Shown piece after piece: positions 30,214-40,925 of a DNA stretch of 64,000 nucleotides. Numbering within the stretch: the stretch's first letter is position 1; each line of letters begins with the position of its first letter. The position numbers and the translations under genes are program-made. The DNA comes from Gilliamella sp. ESL0443 (GTDB lineage Bacteria > Pseudomonadota > Gammaproteobacteria > Enterobacterales > Orbaceae): contig NZ_CP048263.1 in assembly GCF_019469165.1 (NCBI RefSeq), positions 2,232,001 to 2,296,000 on the forward strand, in the 5' to 3' direction. The notes beneath the pieces were generated by a model. The model saw only the letters and a list, made by a program, of their open reading frames with translations. It was not told the origin of the DNA and did no database searches.

Positions 30214-31008
30214 GTGAATACAAGCAAAAAAGTGGTTAAACCGGACATGTTATGGCAGACAATCCGAGAAGAAGCATCAAAGCTCGTTGAAAGTGAGCCA
30301 ATGTTAGCAAGCTATTTCCATGCAACTTTACTTAATCATGAAAATTTAGGTAGTGCATTAAGTTATATTTTAGCTAACAAGCTTGCAACCCAAGTTGTAC
30401 CGGCAATTGAGATTCGAGAAATTGCTAGGCAAGCTTATCAAGCAGATAGCAACATAATCAATGCCGCTATTACCGATATACTTGCTGTTTATATTCGAGA
30501 TCCAGCAACCAATTACTATTCCACACCGCTGCTTTATTATAAAGGTTTTCTTTCACTACAAGCTTATCGAATTGCACACTGGCTTTGGAAACAAAACCGT
30601 AAATCACTAGCAACTTTTTTACAGAGTCAAATTGCTATTGTATTTGGCGTTGATATCCATCCAGCAGCTAAAATTGGCTGTGGTGTTATGTTTGACCATG
30701 CAACAGGGATAGTCATTGGTGAAACCGTAGTTATTGAAAATGATGTTTCTATTTTACAATCAGTGACATTAGGTGGAACCGGAAAAGAAAATGGCGATCG
30801 TCATCCTAAAATTCGTGAAGGAGTAATGATTGGTGCGCACTCAACGATTTTAGGAAATATAGAAATAGGTAAAGGAGCAAAAATTGGAGCTGGTTCAGTC
30901 GTTTTAGAGCCTGTTCCTGAACATACAACAGTAGCTGGTGTTCCTGCTAAAATTGTTGGTTGTCCTGATTGTGATAAACCAGCTTTAAACATGGATCAAG
31001 ATATCTAA
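30214..31008 (+). CDS. cysE: Serine O-acetyltransferase
   Basis: CysE makes O-acetylserine from serine and acetyl-CoA, the first step of cysteine synthesis, and is normally feedback-inhibited by cysteine. The 264 residues have the helical N-terminal domain (CEPMLASF-like ESEPMLASYFHATLLNHENL, about residues 27-46) and a left-handed beta-helix with VDIHPAAKIGCGVMFDHATGIVIGETVVIE, LGGTGKENGDRHPKI and AGVPAKIVG. The start is a GTG with AGGT upstream. It lies alone between cscB and mscS. The C-terminal tail is slightly shorter than in E. coli. Confidence 0.95.
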   Translation: MNTSKKVVKPDMLWQTIREEASKLVESEPMLASYFHATLLNHENLGSALSYILANKLATQVVPAIEIREIARQAYQADSNIINAAITDILAVYIRDPATNYYSTPLLYYKGFLSLQAYRIAHWLWKQNRKSLATFLQSQIAIVFGVDIHPAAKIGCGVMFDHATGIVIGETVVIENDVSILQSVTLGGTGKENGDRHPKIREGVMIGAHSTILGNIEIGKGAKIGAGSVVLEPVPEHTTVAGVPAKIVGCPDCDKPALNMDQDI

Positions 31009-31021
31009 TTTTTGAAAAATG

Positions 31022-31047
31022 ATTCCGTTGTTCAATGACAACGGAAT
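31022..31047. terminator. Bidirectional terminator between cysE and mscS
   Basis: ATTCCGTTGT (31022-31031) pairs perfectly with ACAACGGAAT (31038-31047), loop TCAATG. On the minus strand a TTTTT run follows, which fits termination of mscS. Confidence 0.75.
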
Positions 31048-31065
31048 ACATAATGTAGTTGAAAA

Positions 31066-31902
31066 TTACGACGGAGAACTAAGATTTACATCCATAGTTG
31101 GGTAAGGAATATTAATGCCATTTTCAGTTAGCCCATTTTTAATATTCTCAAGTAATACAGCTTTTACTGGTCCATAATTAGCATTTAACGTCCAGACTAA
31201 AACATTAAAATTCATGGATGAAGCATCCAGCAAATCCAAACGTATAATCGGTTCTTTACACGTTAAAATATTATCAGTTTTATTTACAGCTTCTCTTAAT
31301 ACTTTATAAACTTTCTGAATATCAGAATCATATCCCACATTAACAACTATATCTAAACGTCTTTCTGGCAAACGAGTATAGTTAATAATATTTGCACTAA
31401 CCACTTGTCCATTTGGAATGACGACCATTTCATTCGTTGGCGTGACAATAGTTGTTGAAAAGATTTGAATTGAATCAATAACACCTTGCTGATTATTAAT
31501 AATGACTGTTTCGCCAACTCTGAATGGGCGAAAGATAATTAAAATTACACCAGCTGCAAAATTAGACAACGAACCTTGCAGAGCTAAACCTACGGCTAAG
31601 CCGGCGGCACCAATTACCGCAACAATTGATGCGGTTTGCACACCAAGTTGACCTAACACGGCAACTAGCGTCATAACAATAATGGCATAATAAGATAAAG
31701 AACTAACAAATTTAACTACAGTCGGATCGACATGGCGATTAGTTAAAATTCTTCTTAATTGACGAGCAACAAATTTAGCAATTGTTCGACCAATTAAAAA
31801 AATAAGAATGGCAAAACAAAAATGAGCAATATAACTGATTACTACGCCATCATATTTCTCAATAAACAACCAAATCTGGTTTACTATATTTTCAAAACTC
31901 AT
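31066..31902 (-). CDS. mscS: Small-conductance mechanosensitive channel MscS
   Basis: A heptameric inner-membrane channel that opens on hypo-osmotic shock. The 278-residue protein has three N-terminal membrane helices (about residues 20-130), the glycine/alanine-rich pore helix VIGAAGLAVGLALQGSLSNFAAGVILIIFRPF (about 94-125), and the cytoplasmic beta and alpha/beta domains. Length and sequence are close to E. coli MscS (286). It is transcribed alone, with a 60-base gap from slmA. Confidence 0.95.
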   Translation of the reverse strand: MSFENIVNQIWLFIEKYDGVVISYIAHFCFAILIFLIGRTIAKFVARQLRRILTNRHVDPTVVKFVSSLSYYAIIVMTLVAVLGQLGVQTASIVAVIGAAGLAVGLALQGSLSNFAAGVILIIFRPFRVGETVIINNQQGVIDSIQIFSTTIVTPTNEMVVIPNGQVVSANIINYTRLPERRLDIVVNVGYDSDIQKVYKVLREAVNKTDNILTCKEPIIRLDLLDASSMNFNVLVWTLNANYGPVKAVLLENIKNGLTENGINIPYPTMDVNLSSPS

Positions 31903-31962
31903 GAAATTATCCTCTGTAAAAATAACAGAAATAGTTAATTGAATAATTGCGATTAAATTGGT

Positions 31963-32550
31963 TTAAACTAACTGTTTTGCTAATAAAGTCCAACGGGTTT
32001 CAAAGTTTGTTGTTGGTAGATATTTAAAACCAGAACGGGAATAACGAGCCATCATTCCTTCGCAAAAAGCAAGTAACTGACTAGATAAAATACGTTCATC
32101 AGTGGTAAAGGCCACGCCTTCACGGATTTTTCTTTCTCGTATAACTTGCTTTATCTGCGTTTCGATACGTTCAAATAATTGACTGATTCGTTCTTGCAAT
32201 TGGTCTTGCTCAAACATTAACGCATGCCCAGTCATAATCCGAGTCAACCCAGGATTCTTTTCAGAAAAACCAAGGATTAAAGCCAAAATAAGTTGAAGCC
32301 GCATAAATGTTTTTGGTTCATCTTGCAAAATCACATTGATGCGAGAAAGCAGAATGTCTTCAATATAAACGATCAAACTTTCAAACATTTTAGTTTTACT
32401 TGGAAAATGCCTATACAATGCCGCTTCAGAAACACCAACAGTTGCAGCTAATTTAGCAGTAGTTATTCGTTGTGTTCCCTCATTGGATTCAAGCATTGTT
32501 GCTAATGCTTGAAGTATATCTTCTTTACGATTTTTATTTTTGCTACTCAC
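31963..32550 (-). CDS. slmA: Nucleoid occlusion factor SlmA
   Basis: SlmA is a TetR-fold DNA-binding protein that blocks FtsZ assembly over the nucleoid. The 195 residues show the N-terminal helix-turn-helix with [33 protein letters not shown] (about 22-54) and the SlmA-specific tail with [18 protein letters not shown]. The order coaBC-dut-slmA is the same as in E. coli, which supports the identity over other TetR regulators. It starts 2 bases after the dut stop. Confidence 0.94.
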   Translation of the reverse strand: MSSKNKNRKEDILQALATMLESNEGTQRITTAKLAATVGVSEAALYRHFPSKTKMFESLIVYIEDILLSRINVILQDEPKTFMRLQLILALILGFSEKNPGLTRIMTGHALMFEQDQLQERISQLFERIETQIKQVIRERKIREGVAFTTDERILSSQLLAFCEGMMARYSRSGFKYLPTTNFETRWTLLAKQLV

Positions 32551-32552
32551 GA

Positions 32553-33011
32553 TTATTTCTTACCTGAATGCCCAAATCCACCTTCGCCACGCGCTGATTC
32601 GATAAAATCATCAACAATATTAAATTCTGCTTGCACGACTGGCACAATAATTAATTGAGCAATACGATCACCTGGCTCAATAACAAATGGGTTTTGACTT
32701 CGGTTCCAAAGGGGAACAAACAACTGTCCTTGATAATCGGAATCAATTAAACCGACTAAATTACCAAGGACAATACCATTTTTTGAACCAAGGCCTGAAC
32801 GAGGTAATACTAATGCAGCTAAACTAGGGTCAGCAATATGCATTGATAATCCGGTTGGGGTTAAGATTGTTTCGCCTGCTTTGATTTCGGTTGTTTTATC
32901 AAACATCGCTCTTAAATCAATACCTGCGGAACCTTCAGTTGCGTAAGTTGGCAGTGGAAACTCGTTACCTAAACGTTTATCTAATACTTTTATATCAATT
33001 TTTCTTTTCAT
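32553..33011 (-). CDS. dut: dUTP diphosphatase
   Basis: Dut hydrolyses dUTP to dUMP and PPi, keeping uracil out of DNA and supplying thymidylate synthesis. The 152 residues carry the trimeric dUTPase motifs: AGIDLRA (motif 1), [26 protein letters not shown] (motifs 2 and 3), [12 protein letters not shown] (motif 4) and the C-terminal [10 protein letters not shown] (motif 5). Two ATGs are adjacent; the second gives better spacing from GCGAG and aligns with E. coli. The start overlaps the end of coaBC, indicating translational coupling. Confidence 0.96.
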   Translation of the reverse strand: MKRKIDIKVLDKRLGNEFPLPTYATEGSAGIDLRAMFDKTTEIKAGETILTPTGLSMHIADPSLAALVLPRSGLGSKNGIVLGNLVGLIDSDYQGQLFVPLWNRSQNPFVIEPGDRIAQLIIVPVVQAEFNIVDDFIESARGEGGFGHSGKK

Positions 33012-34221
33012 CATGACTCGCTTTATATCGTGTTATAACTGCTTGAAGTAATTCTTTTGCTAATTCTTGCTTATTGCTTAATGGTAACGTTTGTTCACCA
33101 TTTTGCCAATAAAGGGTTAATGCGTTTTGATCAGAATTAAAGCCTATTTTCTTGTCAGACACATCATTAGCACAAATCAAATCTAAGTTCTTAGTGGTTA
33201 ATTTTTTAAGGGCATAAGCCTTTATGTTATTGGTTTCAGCGGCAAAGCCTACAACAAACGGACGTCCTTTCTTTAATGAAGCAATGTTGGCAACAATATC
33301 AGGATTTTTAACTAATTTAATAACAAGTTCATTACTATCATCGGTTTTTTTAATTTTTTTCGTGGCAATAGTTTCAGCTCTATAATCAGCAACAGCAGCA
33401 CAAGAAATAAAAATTGATGATTTTTTAGCTAACTTTAATGCCACATCATACATCTCATTAGCACTTTTTACATTAATGCGATTCACATTATTTGGAGTTG
33501 CTAAATTAACTGGGCCACTGATTAAGTTTACTGTTGCTCCAATTTCAGCCGCTGCCTGAGCAATAGCATAACCCATTTTACCTGAACTGTAATTACTGAT
33601 ATAGCGTACCGGATCAAGCTCTTCAATGGTTGGGCCTGCAGTAATGGTAATCTCGGTTCCAGCAAGTGTTGACGTTGCTGAAAAATACTTCTCAACATGC
33701 TTAACAATGGTTGCAGGTTCAACCATTCGTCCTGGGCCAAAATCACCACAAGCTTGAAAACCATCATCAGGCCCCCAAATTAAGGTATTTCGCGAAGCTA
33801 ATGTCGCTAAGTTCTGTTGAGTTGCAGCAGCTTTATACATCTGTTGGTTCATAGCTGGCGCTATGGCAATTTCAGCTGGTGTTGCAAGACACACTGTTGA
33901 TAAAAGATCATCAGCAATACCATTTGCCATTTTCGCAATGATATTCGCCGTAGCGGGAGCGATTAATACCAAATCAGCCCATTTAGCTAATTCAATATGA
34001 CTCATCGATAGTTCAGCAGAAGGGTCAAATAAATCACTTGATACCGTATTACCAGACAATGCTTGCAATGTCATTGGCGTAACAAAATGGCTCGCTGACT
34101 CAGTTAATACCACATGTACCTGCGCACCTGCTTTTTTTAGATGGCGGACAAGATCAGGGCATTTGTAAGCAGCAATGCCACCAGTTATCCCTAATAAAAT
34201 ATGTTTACCAGATAGACTCAT
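32995..34221 (-). CDS. coaBC: Bifunctional phosphopantothenoylcysteine synthetase/decarboxylase
   Basis: CoaBC carries out two steps of coenzyme A synthesis. The N-terminal CoaC flavoprotein domain (about residues 1-190) makes 4'-phosphopantetheine, and the C-terminal CoaB domain joins cysteine to phosphopantothenate using CTP. Seen are [28 protein letters not shown] [19 protein letters not shown], the cysteine in [42 protein letters not shown], and KNPDIVA. The 408-residue form starts at the ATG at 34221, matching E. coli MSLAGK; a TTG eight codons upstream is less likely. It is the first gene of coaBC-dut-slmA. Confidence 0.96.
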   Translation of the reverse strand: MSLSGKHILLGITGGIAAYKCPDLVRHLKKAGAQVHVVLTESASHFVTPMTLQALSGNTVSSDLFDPSAELSMSHIELAKWADLVLIAPATANIIAKMANGIADDLLSTVCLATPAEIAIAPAMNQQMYKAAATQQNLATLASRNTLIWGPDDGFQACGDFGPGRMVEPATIVKHVEKYFSATSTLAGTEITITAGPTIEELDPVRYISNYSSGKMGYAIAQAAAEIGATVNLISGPVNLATPNNVNRINVKSANEMYDVALKLAKKSSIFISCAAVADYRAETIATKKIKKTDDSNELVIKLVKNPDIVANIASLKKGRPFVVGFAAETNNIKAYALKKLTTKNLDLICANDVSDKKIGFNSDQNALTLYWQNGEQTLPLSNKQELAKELLQAVITRYKASHDEKKN

Positions 34222-34273
34222 GATCTCGTTATTCTCCGATCCCAATTAAAGGCGATATATTACCATAATTAAA

Positions 34274-35935
34274 TTAGATAATAAGTAACTCTTTCGCATT
34301 GGCAAGCGTTGCATCTGTAATTTTATCCCCACCTAACAACCGAGCAAGTTCATTTAAACGTCCGTTTTCATCTAATCTTTGCATATCTGTCGATGTTTGT
34401 TTACCATTCGTTTGCTTACTGACAAAATAGTGCTGATTAGCTTGACCCGCTACCTGTGGTAAATGCGTTACCGTAATGACTTGTGTTGACTCACCAAGTT
34501 GCCTTAACAGTTGCCCAACCTTAGCCGCTGTTGGTCCACTAATACCGACATCAATTTCATCAAAAATCAACGCTGGGGTATCCATTTTTTGCGCGGTCAA
34601 AACCTGTATAGCTAGTGCGATACGAGACAATTCACCACCAGATGCAACTTTGGCTAATAGCTGCACCACTTGCCCAGCATTAGTACTCACTAAAAAAGAA
34701 ACTTGGTCTGCGCCATCTTCACTTAATCGATTTTCATCAAATATAACATCTATACTGAATTGACCGTTTGGCATAGATAAATCGTGCATAATAGCCATTA
34801 CTTTTTTAGCCAACGTTTTACTCACTGTTAATCGTTTTTGATGCAATTTTGCAGCCAGTTCTATCGCAATTTGTTGATACTTTTTGATCTCTTCTTTTAA
34901 CTGTTCACCTTGTTCATCTTGTTGATTAATCTGCTTAAATTCATTAAGTAAATTTTGATGTAACTCAGGTAATGCTTCAGGAGAAACATGATGTTTTCGC
35001 GCTAAAGCAATTTGTTTAGACAAGCGTTGTTCAAGTTGCATCACTCTTGCCGGATCGAGCTCTAAGCTCTCACTATAATGGCGTAATTCATAGCTAGCTT
35101 CTTTAATTTGAATAGCGGCATCTTCTAACATAGCTAAAACATCATTCAGTGAAGGATCTAATGCGACCAACTCATGAATACTTTGTTTAACACTATTAAG
35201 CATGTTGCTGACATTATATTCGTCTGCTTCATCTAATAGCATGATAGATTGTTGGCTAAGATTAATTAGCTGTTCGCTATTGGATAATTTTTTATATTCT
35301 TCATCGATTTGTTGATATTCACCTTCAATTGGTGAAAATTCATTTAACTCTTTTAATTGATATTGTAATAACTGAACATGAGCATCACGCTCTTGTTTGG
35401 AAGAAAGATATTGTTGATAAGCTTGGCTTGCAGATTTCCATTGTTTATAAGCTTGTTGCATATTCGACAATAGTGTCGGCTCATTCATATAATGATTAAG
35501 TAAAATTTGTTGATAATCACTTCGTAATAAACGCTGATGTTCATGTTGGCCATGAATTTGTATTAACATTTGTCCTAAATCTTTTAATTGTGAGATAGGA
35601 ACAGCACGCCCATTAATAAATGCTTTCGAACGCCCATCTTGATTGATAACTCTTCTTAAAATACATTCATTACCTTCATCAAGTTGATTTTCGGTTAACC
35701 AGGAGTATGCTGCTGGAGTATCATCAAGAACAAAACTGGCTGAAATATCAACCCGATCAGCTCCATTACGAATAGCTGAAGCATCAGAACGATTTCCTAA
35801 ACAAAGCCCTAATGCATCGATCGCAATCGATTTACCTGCGCCTGTTTCACCCGTAATTGCGGTCATCCCTGTTGTAAAATCAACTAACAACTGATCGACG
35901 ATAGCAAAATTATTAATAGTCAATTGCGTTATCAT
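34274..35935 (-). CDS. recN: DNA repair protein RecN
   Basis: RecN is an SMC-like ATPase acting in double-strand-break repair. At 553 residues it equals the E. coli length. The Walker [19 protein letters not shown] (about residues 28-45) and the C-terminal signature [16 protein letters not shown] with Walker [15 protein letters not shown] flank a long coiled-coil-rich centre. The ending [13 protein letters not shown] [24 protein letters not shown] is typical. A perfect LexA-type box lies about 55 bases upstream. In E. coli recN sits by nadK and grpE; here it is 13 kb away from them. Confidence 0.97.
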   Translation of the reverse strand: MITQLTINNFAIVDQLLVDFTTGMTAITGETGAGKSIAIDALGLCLGNRSDASAIRNGADRVDISASFVLDDTPAAYSWLTENQLDEGNECILRRVINQDGRSKAFINGRAVPISQLKDLGQMLIQIHGQHEHQRLLRSDYQQILLNHYMNEPTLLSNMQQAYKQWKSASQAYQQYLSSKQERDAHVQLLQYQLKELNEFSPIEGEYQQIDEEYKKLSNSEQLINLSQQSIMLLDEADEYNVSNMLNSVKQSIHELVALDPSLNDVLAMLEDAAIQIKEASYELRHYSESLELDPARVMQLEQRLSKQIALARKHHVSPEALPELHQNLLNEFKQINQQDEQGEQLKEEIKKYQQIAIELAAKLHQKRLTVSKTLAKKVMAIMHDLSMPNGQFSIDVIFDENRLSEDGADQVSFLVSTNAGQVVQLLAKVASGGELSRIALAIQVLTAQKMDTPALIFDEIDVGISGPTAAKVGQLLRQLGESTQVITVTHLPQVAGQANQHYFVSKQTNGKQTSTDMQRLDENGRLNELARLLGGDKITDATLANAKELLII

Positions 35936-35989
35936 AATAAATTAATACATAAGGTTGGTTACCATATTGGCAGTATAACAGCAAAAACA

Positions 35990-36005
35990 CTGTAAATAAA
36001 TACAG
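35990..36005 (-). promoter_or_regulatory. LexA (SOS) box of recN
   Basis: CTGTAAATAAATACAG has the ideal CTGT-N8-ACAG form. On the recN strand it lies just upstream of a TATACT -10 (35972-35977), so bound LexA would cover the -35 region. Confidence 0.85.
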
Positions 36006-36051
36006 TTAATTATTTTTATAAGCATTAATTTTTAAAAAGATAATAATTAAT

Positions 36052-36510
36052 TTACGCTAATGGCAAATAAACATCAGTGATCATCTCTTGTGGTTGAATG
36101 TTTAAACCGACATTTACATAATGGAAAATTGGAGGAAAGTTCTCTATCCGCTCGCCACTTTGTGGAAGCCATGTTTCAAGTAAGTAAATAATGGCTTGAT
36201 TATTTTCTCTAGAGCCAATATCCCTTGCCTTGGCACAACGAAGTTGTGTTATTTTTTTATTGATGATTCCGTAATCATTTGAGGGAATTGTGCAATTTAT
36301 CGATATTGCAAAATCGACATGATGCCCACTGAGAGGCGTCGTGTTGGGATTGGTATAATGAATACCATAACTTTGATACTTTTGACTATCTAAAAAATTG
36401 CTTTCTTGTCGCCATTTAATGAATTTATTTAGAGTGTTATTCTCTAATAAAGGTGAACCATAATGTTCAATGACGGCTAATGCAGGAAATTGTACAATTT
36501 CGACATTCAT
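36052..36510 (-). CDS. GyrI-like / AraC effector-binding domain protein
   Basis: A 152-residue stand-alone domain of the GyrI-like (AraC_E_bind, Cass2) fold, without a DNA-binding part. Recognisable are the opening VEIVQFPALAVIEHYGSP, the central PLSGHHVDFAISI, RCAKARDIGSRENNQAIIYLLETWLPQSGERIENFPPIFHYVN with the conserved late acidic/aromatic segment, and TDVYLPL at the end. Such proteins bind cationic hydrophobic compounds; E. coli relatives include SbmC/GyrI and Rob's C-terminus. The ligand is unknown. It is monocistronic, downstream of and codirectional with nothing obvious. Confidence 0.78.
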   Translation of the reverse strand: MNVEIVQFPALAVIEHYGSPLLENNTLNKFIKWRQESNFLDSQKYQSYGIHYTNPNTTPLSGHHVDFAISINCTIPSNDYGIINKKITQLRCAKARDIGSRENNQAIIYLLETWLPQSGERIENFPPIFHYVNVGLNIQPQEMITDVYLPLA

Positions 36511-36693
36511 AACCTAAATCCATGGATAATTTATTTGCTACTTTTTAGGATGCTATTAAAAGACGCTTAATAAATAATTTTTACCAATTATAACAATAAC
36601 TTTTATACTCGATCAATTCAGCTTATTCCCCTTTCTTCCACGGTTGCTTACGGATATAATTTACAAGCTTTTAAACTATAAAGGTATTATTAA

Positions 36694-37245
36694 ATGTTTG
36701 GAAATAAAATAAATCGTCAAATTATTGTTTGGACTACTCTGATTGGTGGATTCATTAGCGCACTGGTTAAATGGGGTTCTGAAGTTAATATGCCTCCTCG
36801 TGTTCCTGGGGAAATTTCACCACCTGCGGCACACATTGATGCATGGCTTGGTTGGTTAGGCATTAATTCTCATTCACTTGATTATGTTTACCAAACGGCA
36901 ATCGTTTCGGGCGCAGTAACACTTTATCACTGGTTATTTAGTTTTGCCTTTGCCTTCGTTTATGTATTTATTGCCTACTTCTGGAATAATATTCGATTAT
37001 GGTATGGTGCATTTTATGGCATTATCATTACCGTTATGATGCACGGTTTTTTAATTCCGCTATTAGGTTTTCGTCATCCCGCTTATGATCCGCAAGGCAC
37101 CGTTGGTTGGTTATGGAACCTAAATGGTTATGAACTTTGGAGTGAAATTTTAGGGCATATCTATTGGGGTGTATCGATCGAAATCTGTATGATCGCTGTG
37201 CTTGCTCATTTTTCAAGACCAATCCGTGGCGAATGGCGCCAGTAG
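36694..37245 (+). CDS. yagU: YagU-family inner-membrane protein
   Basis: A 183-residue DUF1440 protein resembling E. coli YagU, an inner-membrane protein reported to contribute to acid resistance. About four membrane segments are visible (near residues 8-25, 72-95, 98-125 and 150-175). Shared features are SALVKWGSEVNMPPR near the start, the aromatic LFSFAFAFVYVFIAYFWNNIRLWYGAFYG centre, and SEILGHIYWGVSIEI near the end. A clear terminator follows. The biochemical role is unknown. Confidence 0.82.
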   Translation: MFGNKINRQIIVWTTLIGGFISALVKWGSEVNMPPRVPGEISPPAAHIDAWLGWLGINSHSLDYVYQTAIVSGAVTLYHWLFSFAFAFVYVFIAYFWNNIRLWYGAFYGIIITVMMHGFLIPLLGFRHPAYDPQGTVGWLWNLNGYELWSEILGHIYWGVSIEICMIAVLAHFSRPIRGEWRQ

Positions 37246-37271
37246 TTAATTTATTAATTTTCATCTACTTC

Positions 37272-37303
37272 AATCCTTCTGTTGAAAAACTGAGGGATTT
37301 TTT
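37272..37303 (+). terminator. Intrinsic terminator after yagU
   Basis: AATCCTTC (37272-37279) pairs with GAGGGATT (37292-37299) with one wobble and is followed by a T-run. A second small inverted repeat GATATAG/CTATATC (37313-37333) follows. Confidence 0.7.
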
Positions 37304-37428
37304 ATACCTTTTGATATAGCTAAAAACTATATCTTTTGATAAAAAACTAGAATTATTCAATAACATTTTTTTTTGCTATCTTTTTAACCACTAAAGAAAA
37401 GTGCTAAATGCTAAATAAGGAAAAGAAA

Positions 37429-39702
37429 ATGAATACTGCAGTTATTGGATATCCTCGTGTTGGTAAACTTCGTGAGCTTAAATTTGCAACCGAAGCTTAT
37501 TTTAAAGGTAACAAAACCCAAGCTGAATTATTAAATGAAGCAAAAGCCCTACGTGCTGAACATCTACAACAACAAGCCTCACATAAAATTGCTTTAATCT
37601 CATCTAATGACTTTTCATTTTATGATGCAGTATTAGATACGGCCTGTTTACTGAATGTTATCCCGAAACGTTATCAAGATTTAGGCTTACCTGAACTCGA
37701 TCGTTATTTTGCCATGGCGCGTGGTTATCAAGGTGAAAAAGGTGATGTGCGAGCGTTGGCAATGAAAAAATGGTTTAACACTAATTATCACTACTTAGTG
37801 CCAGAAATTGAAGATTCACTACAAATAAAATTAGCCTGCACCAAACCTTTTGACGAATATCAAGAAGCCAAAGCACTAGGTATTCAAACCAAACCGGTTG
37901 TGATTGGCGCATTAACCTTTTTCAAATTAGCACAGTATTTAGGTAATAAACAGCTTGTTGATTTTAAAGCCGATATTATTAAAGCCTATCAAGAAATTAT
38001 TCAGAAATTTACTGCACTTGGTGCGCAGTGGATACAAATTGATGAGCCAATTTTAGTGACGGATTTAACTCATGAAGATATCGCTTTATTCAATGAGCTT
38101 TATCAGTCAATTTTATCCGTTAAAGGTATAACCAAAGTGGTTTTACAAACTTACTTTGGCGATGTGCGTGATTGTTACCAACAATTAGTGGCGTTACCAT
38201 TTGACGGTATCGGACTTGATTTTGTTGAAGGTAAACAATCCTTAGCATTACTTGAAAGTCATGGTTTCCCAGCTGATAAAGTGTTATTTGCTGGTGTGGT
38301 AAATGGTAAAAATATTTGGAAAAATAATTATAAAAAAACATTGGAATTAGTCGCAAAAATTAAGCAAAAAGCGGCAAACATTGTGATTAATACTTCCTGT
38401 TCGTTACTGCATGTACCTTATACATTACAAAACGAAACTAAATTAACGATTCAACAACGAGCTTATTTTGCTTTTGCTCAAGAAAAACTACAAGAGTTAG
38501 CTGAACTGGGTGAATTAGTCAAAGACTCGAATTTTGAAAATAGTCCGGCTTACAAAGCAAATCAAACCCTATTTACGCGTGAGCGTGAAGGAGCAAATCA
38601 AACGGTACGTCAAAAAGTTTCGGCTTTAAAAGCGTCTGATTTTACCCGTCTACCAGAATTTTCAGTACGTGAAGCAGCACAGAAAAAAGCCTTTAATTTG
38701 CCATTATTACCTACAACAACGATTGGTTCATTTCCGCAAACACCTGATGTACGTTTAAATCGTGCAAAATTCAAGAAAGGTGAAATTTGTTTAAATGAAT
38801 ATACCGAGTTTAACAAACAAAAAATTGCAGAATGCATCAAGCTTCAAGAACAGATTGGTATTGATGTGTTAGTTCACGGCGAATTTGAACGTAATGACAT
38901 GGTTGAGTATTTTGGTGAAAGCTTAAATGGTTTTGTCTTTACTGAAAAAGCATGGGTGCAATCATATGGTACTCGTTGTGTTAAGCCACCAATTGTATGG
39001 GGTGATATTTCACGCTCTAAACCAATTACCGTTGAATATTCACAATATGCACAAAGCCTAACTGACAAACCCGTTAAAGGCATGTTAACTGGCCCAGTGA
39101 CGATCCTTAACTGGTCGTTCCCTCGTGAAGATATTTCACAAAAAGAGTCAGTATTCCAAATTGGTTTAGCAATCAGTGATGAAGTGTTAGATCTTGAAGC
39201 GGCCGGCATTAAAGTCATCCAAATCGATGAAGCAGCGTTAAAAGAGAAATTACCATTACGTAAAGCTGATTGGAATAGTGAATATCTTGATTGGGCTATT
39301 CCGGCATTTAGATTAGTGCACAGCAAAGTACAAGCTGATACACAAATTCATACACATATGTGTTATAGCGAATTTGCTGACATTATCAAAGATATCGATG
39401 CCATGGATGCTGATGTGATTTCATTTGAAGCATCACGTTCTAATCTACAATTGATTGATGTACTTAAAGCCAATAACTTTAAAACTGAAGTTGGACCGGG
39501 TGTTTATGATATCCATTCACCACGTGTACCACCGGTTGCTGAAATCAAAGCAACAATTGAGAAGTTACTGGCAAAAATTGACAAGCAAAAACTTTGGATT
39601 AATCCAGATTGTGGTTTAAAAACTCGTGGTGAGAAAGAAGTTGTTGCAAGTTTAGAACATTTAGTTCAAGCAACATTAGAAGTTCGAAAAACGCTTAATT
39701 AA
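37429..39702 (+). CDS. metE: Cobalamin-independent methionine synthase
   Basis: MetE transfers a methyl group from 5-methyl-tetrahydropteroyl-tri-glutamate to homocysteine to form methionine, using zinc and no B12. The 757 residues have both barrel domains. The zinc ligands are seen in [10 protein letters not shown] (His and Cys), and in the final [10 protein letters not shown] (Cys). [10 protein letters not shown] and [17 protein letters not shown] mark the C-terminal half. The N-terminal half ([26 protein letters not shown]) reads like Firmicutes-type MetE rather than the E. coli form. The start at 37429 is chosen for AAGGA 8 bases upstream. metF follows. Confidence 0.95.
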   Translation: MNTAVIGYPRVGKLRELKFATEAYFKGNKTQAELLNEAKALRAEHLQQQASHKIALISSNDFSFYDAVLDTACLLNVIPKRYQDLGLPELDRYFAMARGYQGEKGDVRALAMKKWFNTNYHYLVPEIEDSLQIKLACTKPFDEYQEAKALGIQTKPVVIGALTFFKLAQYLGNKQLVDFKADIIKAYQEIIQKFTALGAQWIQIDEPILVTDLTHEDIALFNELYQSILSVKGITKVVLQTYFGDVRDCYQQLVALPFDGIGLDFVEGKQSLALLESHGFPADKVLFAGVVNGKNIWKNNYKKTLELVAKIKQKAANIVINTSCSLLHVPYTLQNETKLTIQQRAYFAFAQEKLQELAELGELVKDSNFENSPAYKANQTLFTREREGANQTVRQKVSALKASDFTRLPEFSVREAAQKKAFNLPLLPTTTIGSFPQTPDVRLNRAKFKKGEICLNEYTEFNKQKIAECIKLQEQIGIDVLVHGEFERNDMVEYFGESLNGFVFTEKAWVQSYGTRCVKPPIVWGDISRSKPITVEYSQYAQSLTDKPVKGMLTGPVTILNWSFPREDISQKESVFQIGLAISDEVLDLEAAGIKVIQIDEAALKEKLPLRKADWNSEYLDWAIPAFRLVHSKVQADTQIHTHMCYSEFADIIKDIDAMDADVISFEASRSNLQLIDVLKANNFKTEVGPGVYDIHSPRVPPVAEIKATIEKLLAKIDKQKLWINPDCGLKTRGEKEVVASLEHLVQATLEVRKTLN

Positions 39703-39729
39703 CAGCGTTAATTAATTTGCTTTACCTTA

Positions 39730-39759
39730 ATTTCCGCCGCCGATTTTGGCGGCGGAAAT
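39730..39759 (+). terminator. GC-rich hairpin between metE and metF
   Basis: A perfect 12-bp stem ATTTCCGCCGCC (39730-39741) with GGCGGCGGAAAT (39748-39759), loop GATTTT. It stands out in this AT-rich DNA. No T-run follows, so it may be an mRNA stabiliser or partial terminator rather than a full stop. Confidence 0.55.
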
Positions 39760-39800
39760 GTCAGTAAGGATAATAGTAATCACACCAATGGATGATACAG

Positions 39801-40676
39801 ATGAAAACAAATTTACTCTTTAATAAAAAAAACGTGTTCTCTTTTGAAGTTTTTCCCCCTAAAAAAACGTCACCTTTAGAGACAATCTATAGCACATTGC
39901 GTGAACTTGGTTACTTCAAACCTGATTTTATCAGTGTTACTTATGGCGCAGGTGGTAGTTTGAATGGTCAAACGACAATTGATATCGCCCACGCTGTCAA
40001 ACATACTTATGGCATTGAAAGTGTTGCTCATTTGCCAGGAATTAATTTTGATAAAGCAGAAATGCAAAAAATTCTTCATGATCTTAAATGTGCCGGTATC
40101 GATAATGTGCTTGCTTTGCGAGGCGATATTAGCCCAACAGTTACACCTAAAGATGATTTTCGCTATGCCAGCGAGCTGGTTTCATTTATTAAAGAAAATG
40201 GTGATTTTAATGTGATTGGGGCCTGTTATCCTGAAGGACATCTTGAAGTATCAACGCTAAAACAAGATTTAATACATTTAAAAGAAAAGGTGAGTGCCGG
40301 AACAGATCAACTGATATCACAGCTATTTTTTGATAATGACTATTTTTATACTTTCTTAGACAAAGCCCGTGATATGGGAATTAATGTACCAATTGAAGCA
40401 GGGATTATGCCGGTAACGAACAAAAACCAAATTGAACGTATGGTATCGATGTGTGGCGTAAATCTACCGAAGAAATTCAAACAGATGATGGAGAAATACG
40501 AACATCACCCTGATGCGTTCCGTGACGCAGGTATTGCTTATGCTATCGATCAGATTGTTGATTTAGTTTCACAAAATGTTGACGGTATCCATTTGTACAC
40601 CATGAATAATAGCTATATTGCTAGAAGAATTAGTGAAGCTGTATCAACGCTACTGGCTGTACCGAAATCAGAATAG
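39801..40676 (+). CDS. metF: Methylenetetrahydrofolate reductase
   Basis: MetF reduces 5,10-methylene-THF to 5-methyl-THF, the methyl donor for MetE. The FAD-binding barrel shows VFSFEVFPPKKTSPLETIY (with the catalytic-type Glu), DFISVTYGAGGS, NVLALRGDI, GACYPEGH and TDQLISQLFFDNDYF. The pattern again resembles Firmicutes-type rather than E. coli MetF. Two starts are possible, 39792 and 39801; GGAT lies 8 bases before the second, so I give 291 residues. It is co-directional with metE, 98 bases downstream, with a hairpin between them. Linked metE-metF makes a two-step unit. Confidence 0.93.
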   Translation: MKTNLLFNKKNVFSFEVFPPKKTSPLETIYSTLRELGYFKPDFISVTYGAGGSLNGQTTIDIAHAVKHTYGIESVAHLPGINFDKAEMQKILHDLKCAGIDNVLALRGDISPTVTPKDDFRYASELVSFIKENGDFNVIGACYPEGHLEVSTLKQDLIHLKEKVSAGTDQLISQLFFDNDYFYTFLDKARDMGINVPIEAGIMPVTNKNQIERMVSMCGVNLPKKFKQMMEKYEHHPDAFRDAGIAYAIDQIVDLVSQNVDGIHLYTMNNSYIARRISEAVSTLLAVPKSE

Positions 40677-40716
40677 TTTATTATTAAGAATAATTTAGAA
40701 TAGATTTTTGAGGAAT

Positions 40717-40793
<77 letters not shown>

Positions 40794-40925
40794 TCAAAGA
40801 GGTGGCTATATTATAGTAATAAAATAATAAAGCAATACCTTTTTGCTTAATCGAGCTAATTTTAAACATTTTTAAACAAATAAATACGGTTTTTTTACTA
40901 AAACGTAGGGTGTTTCTGAAACTTC

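Noticed and set aside
38874-39326. 150-codon minus-strand frame in metE
   Set aside because: Antisense to the conserved MetE catalytic half.
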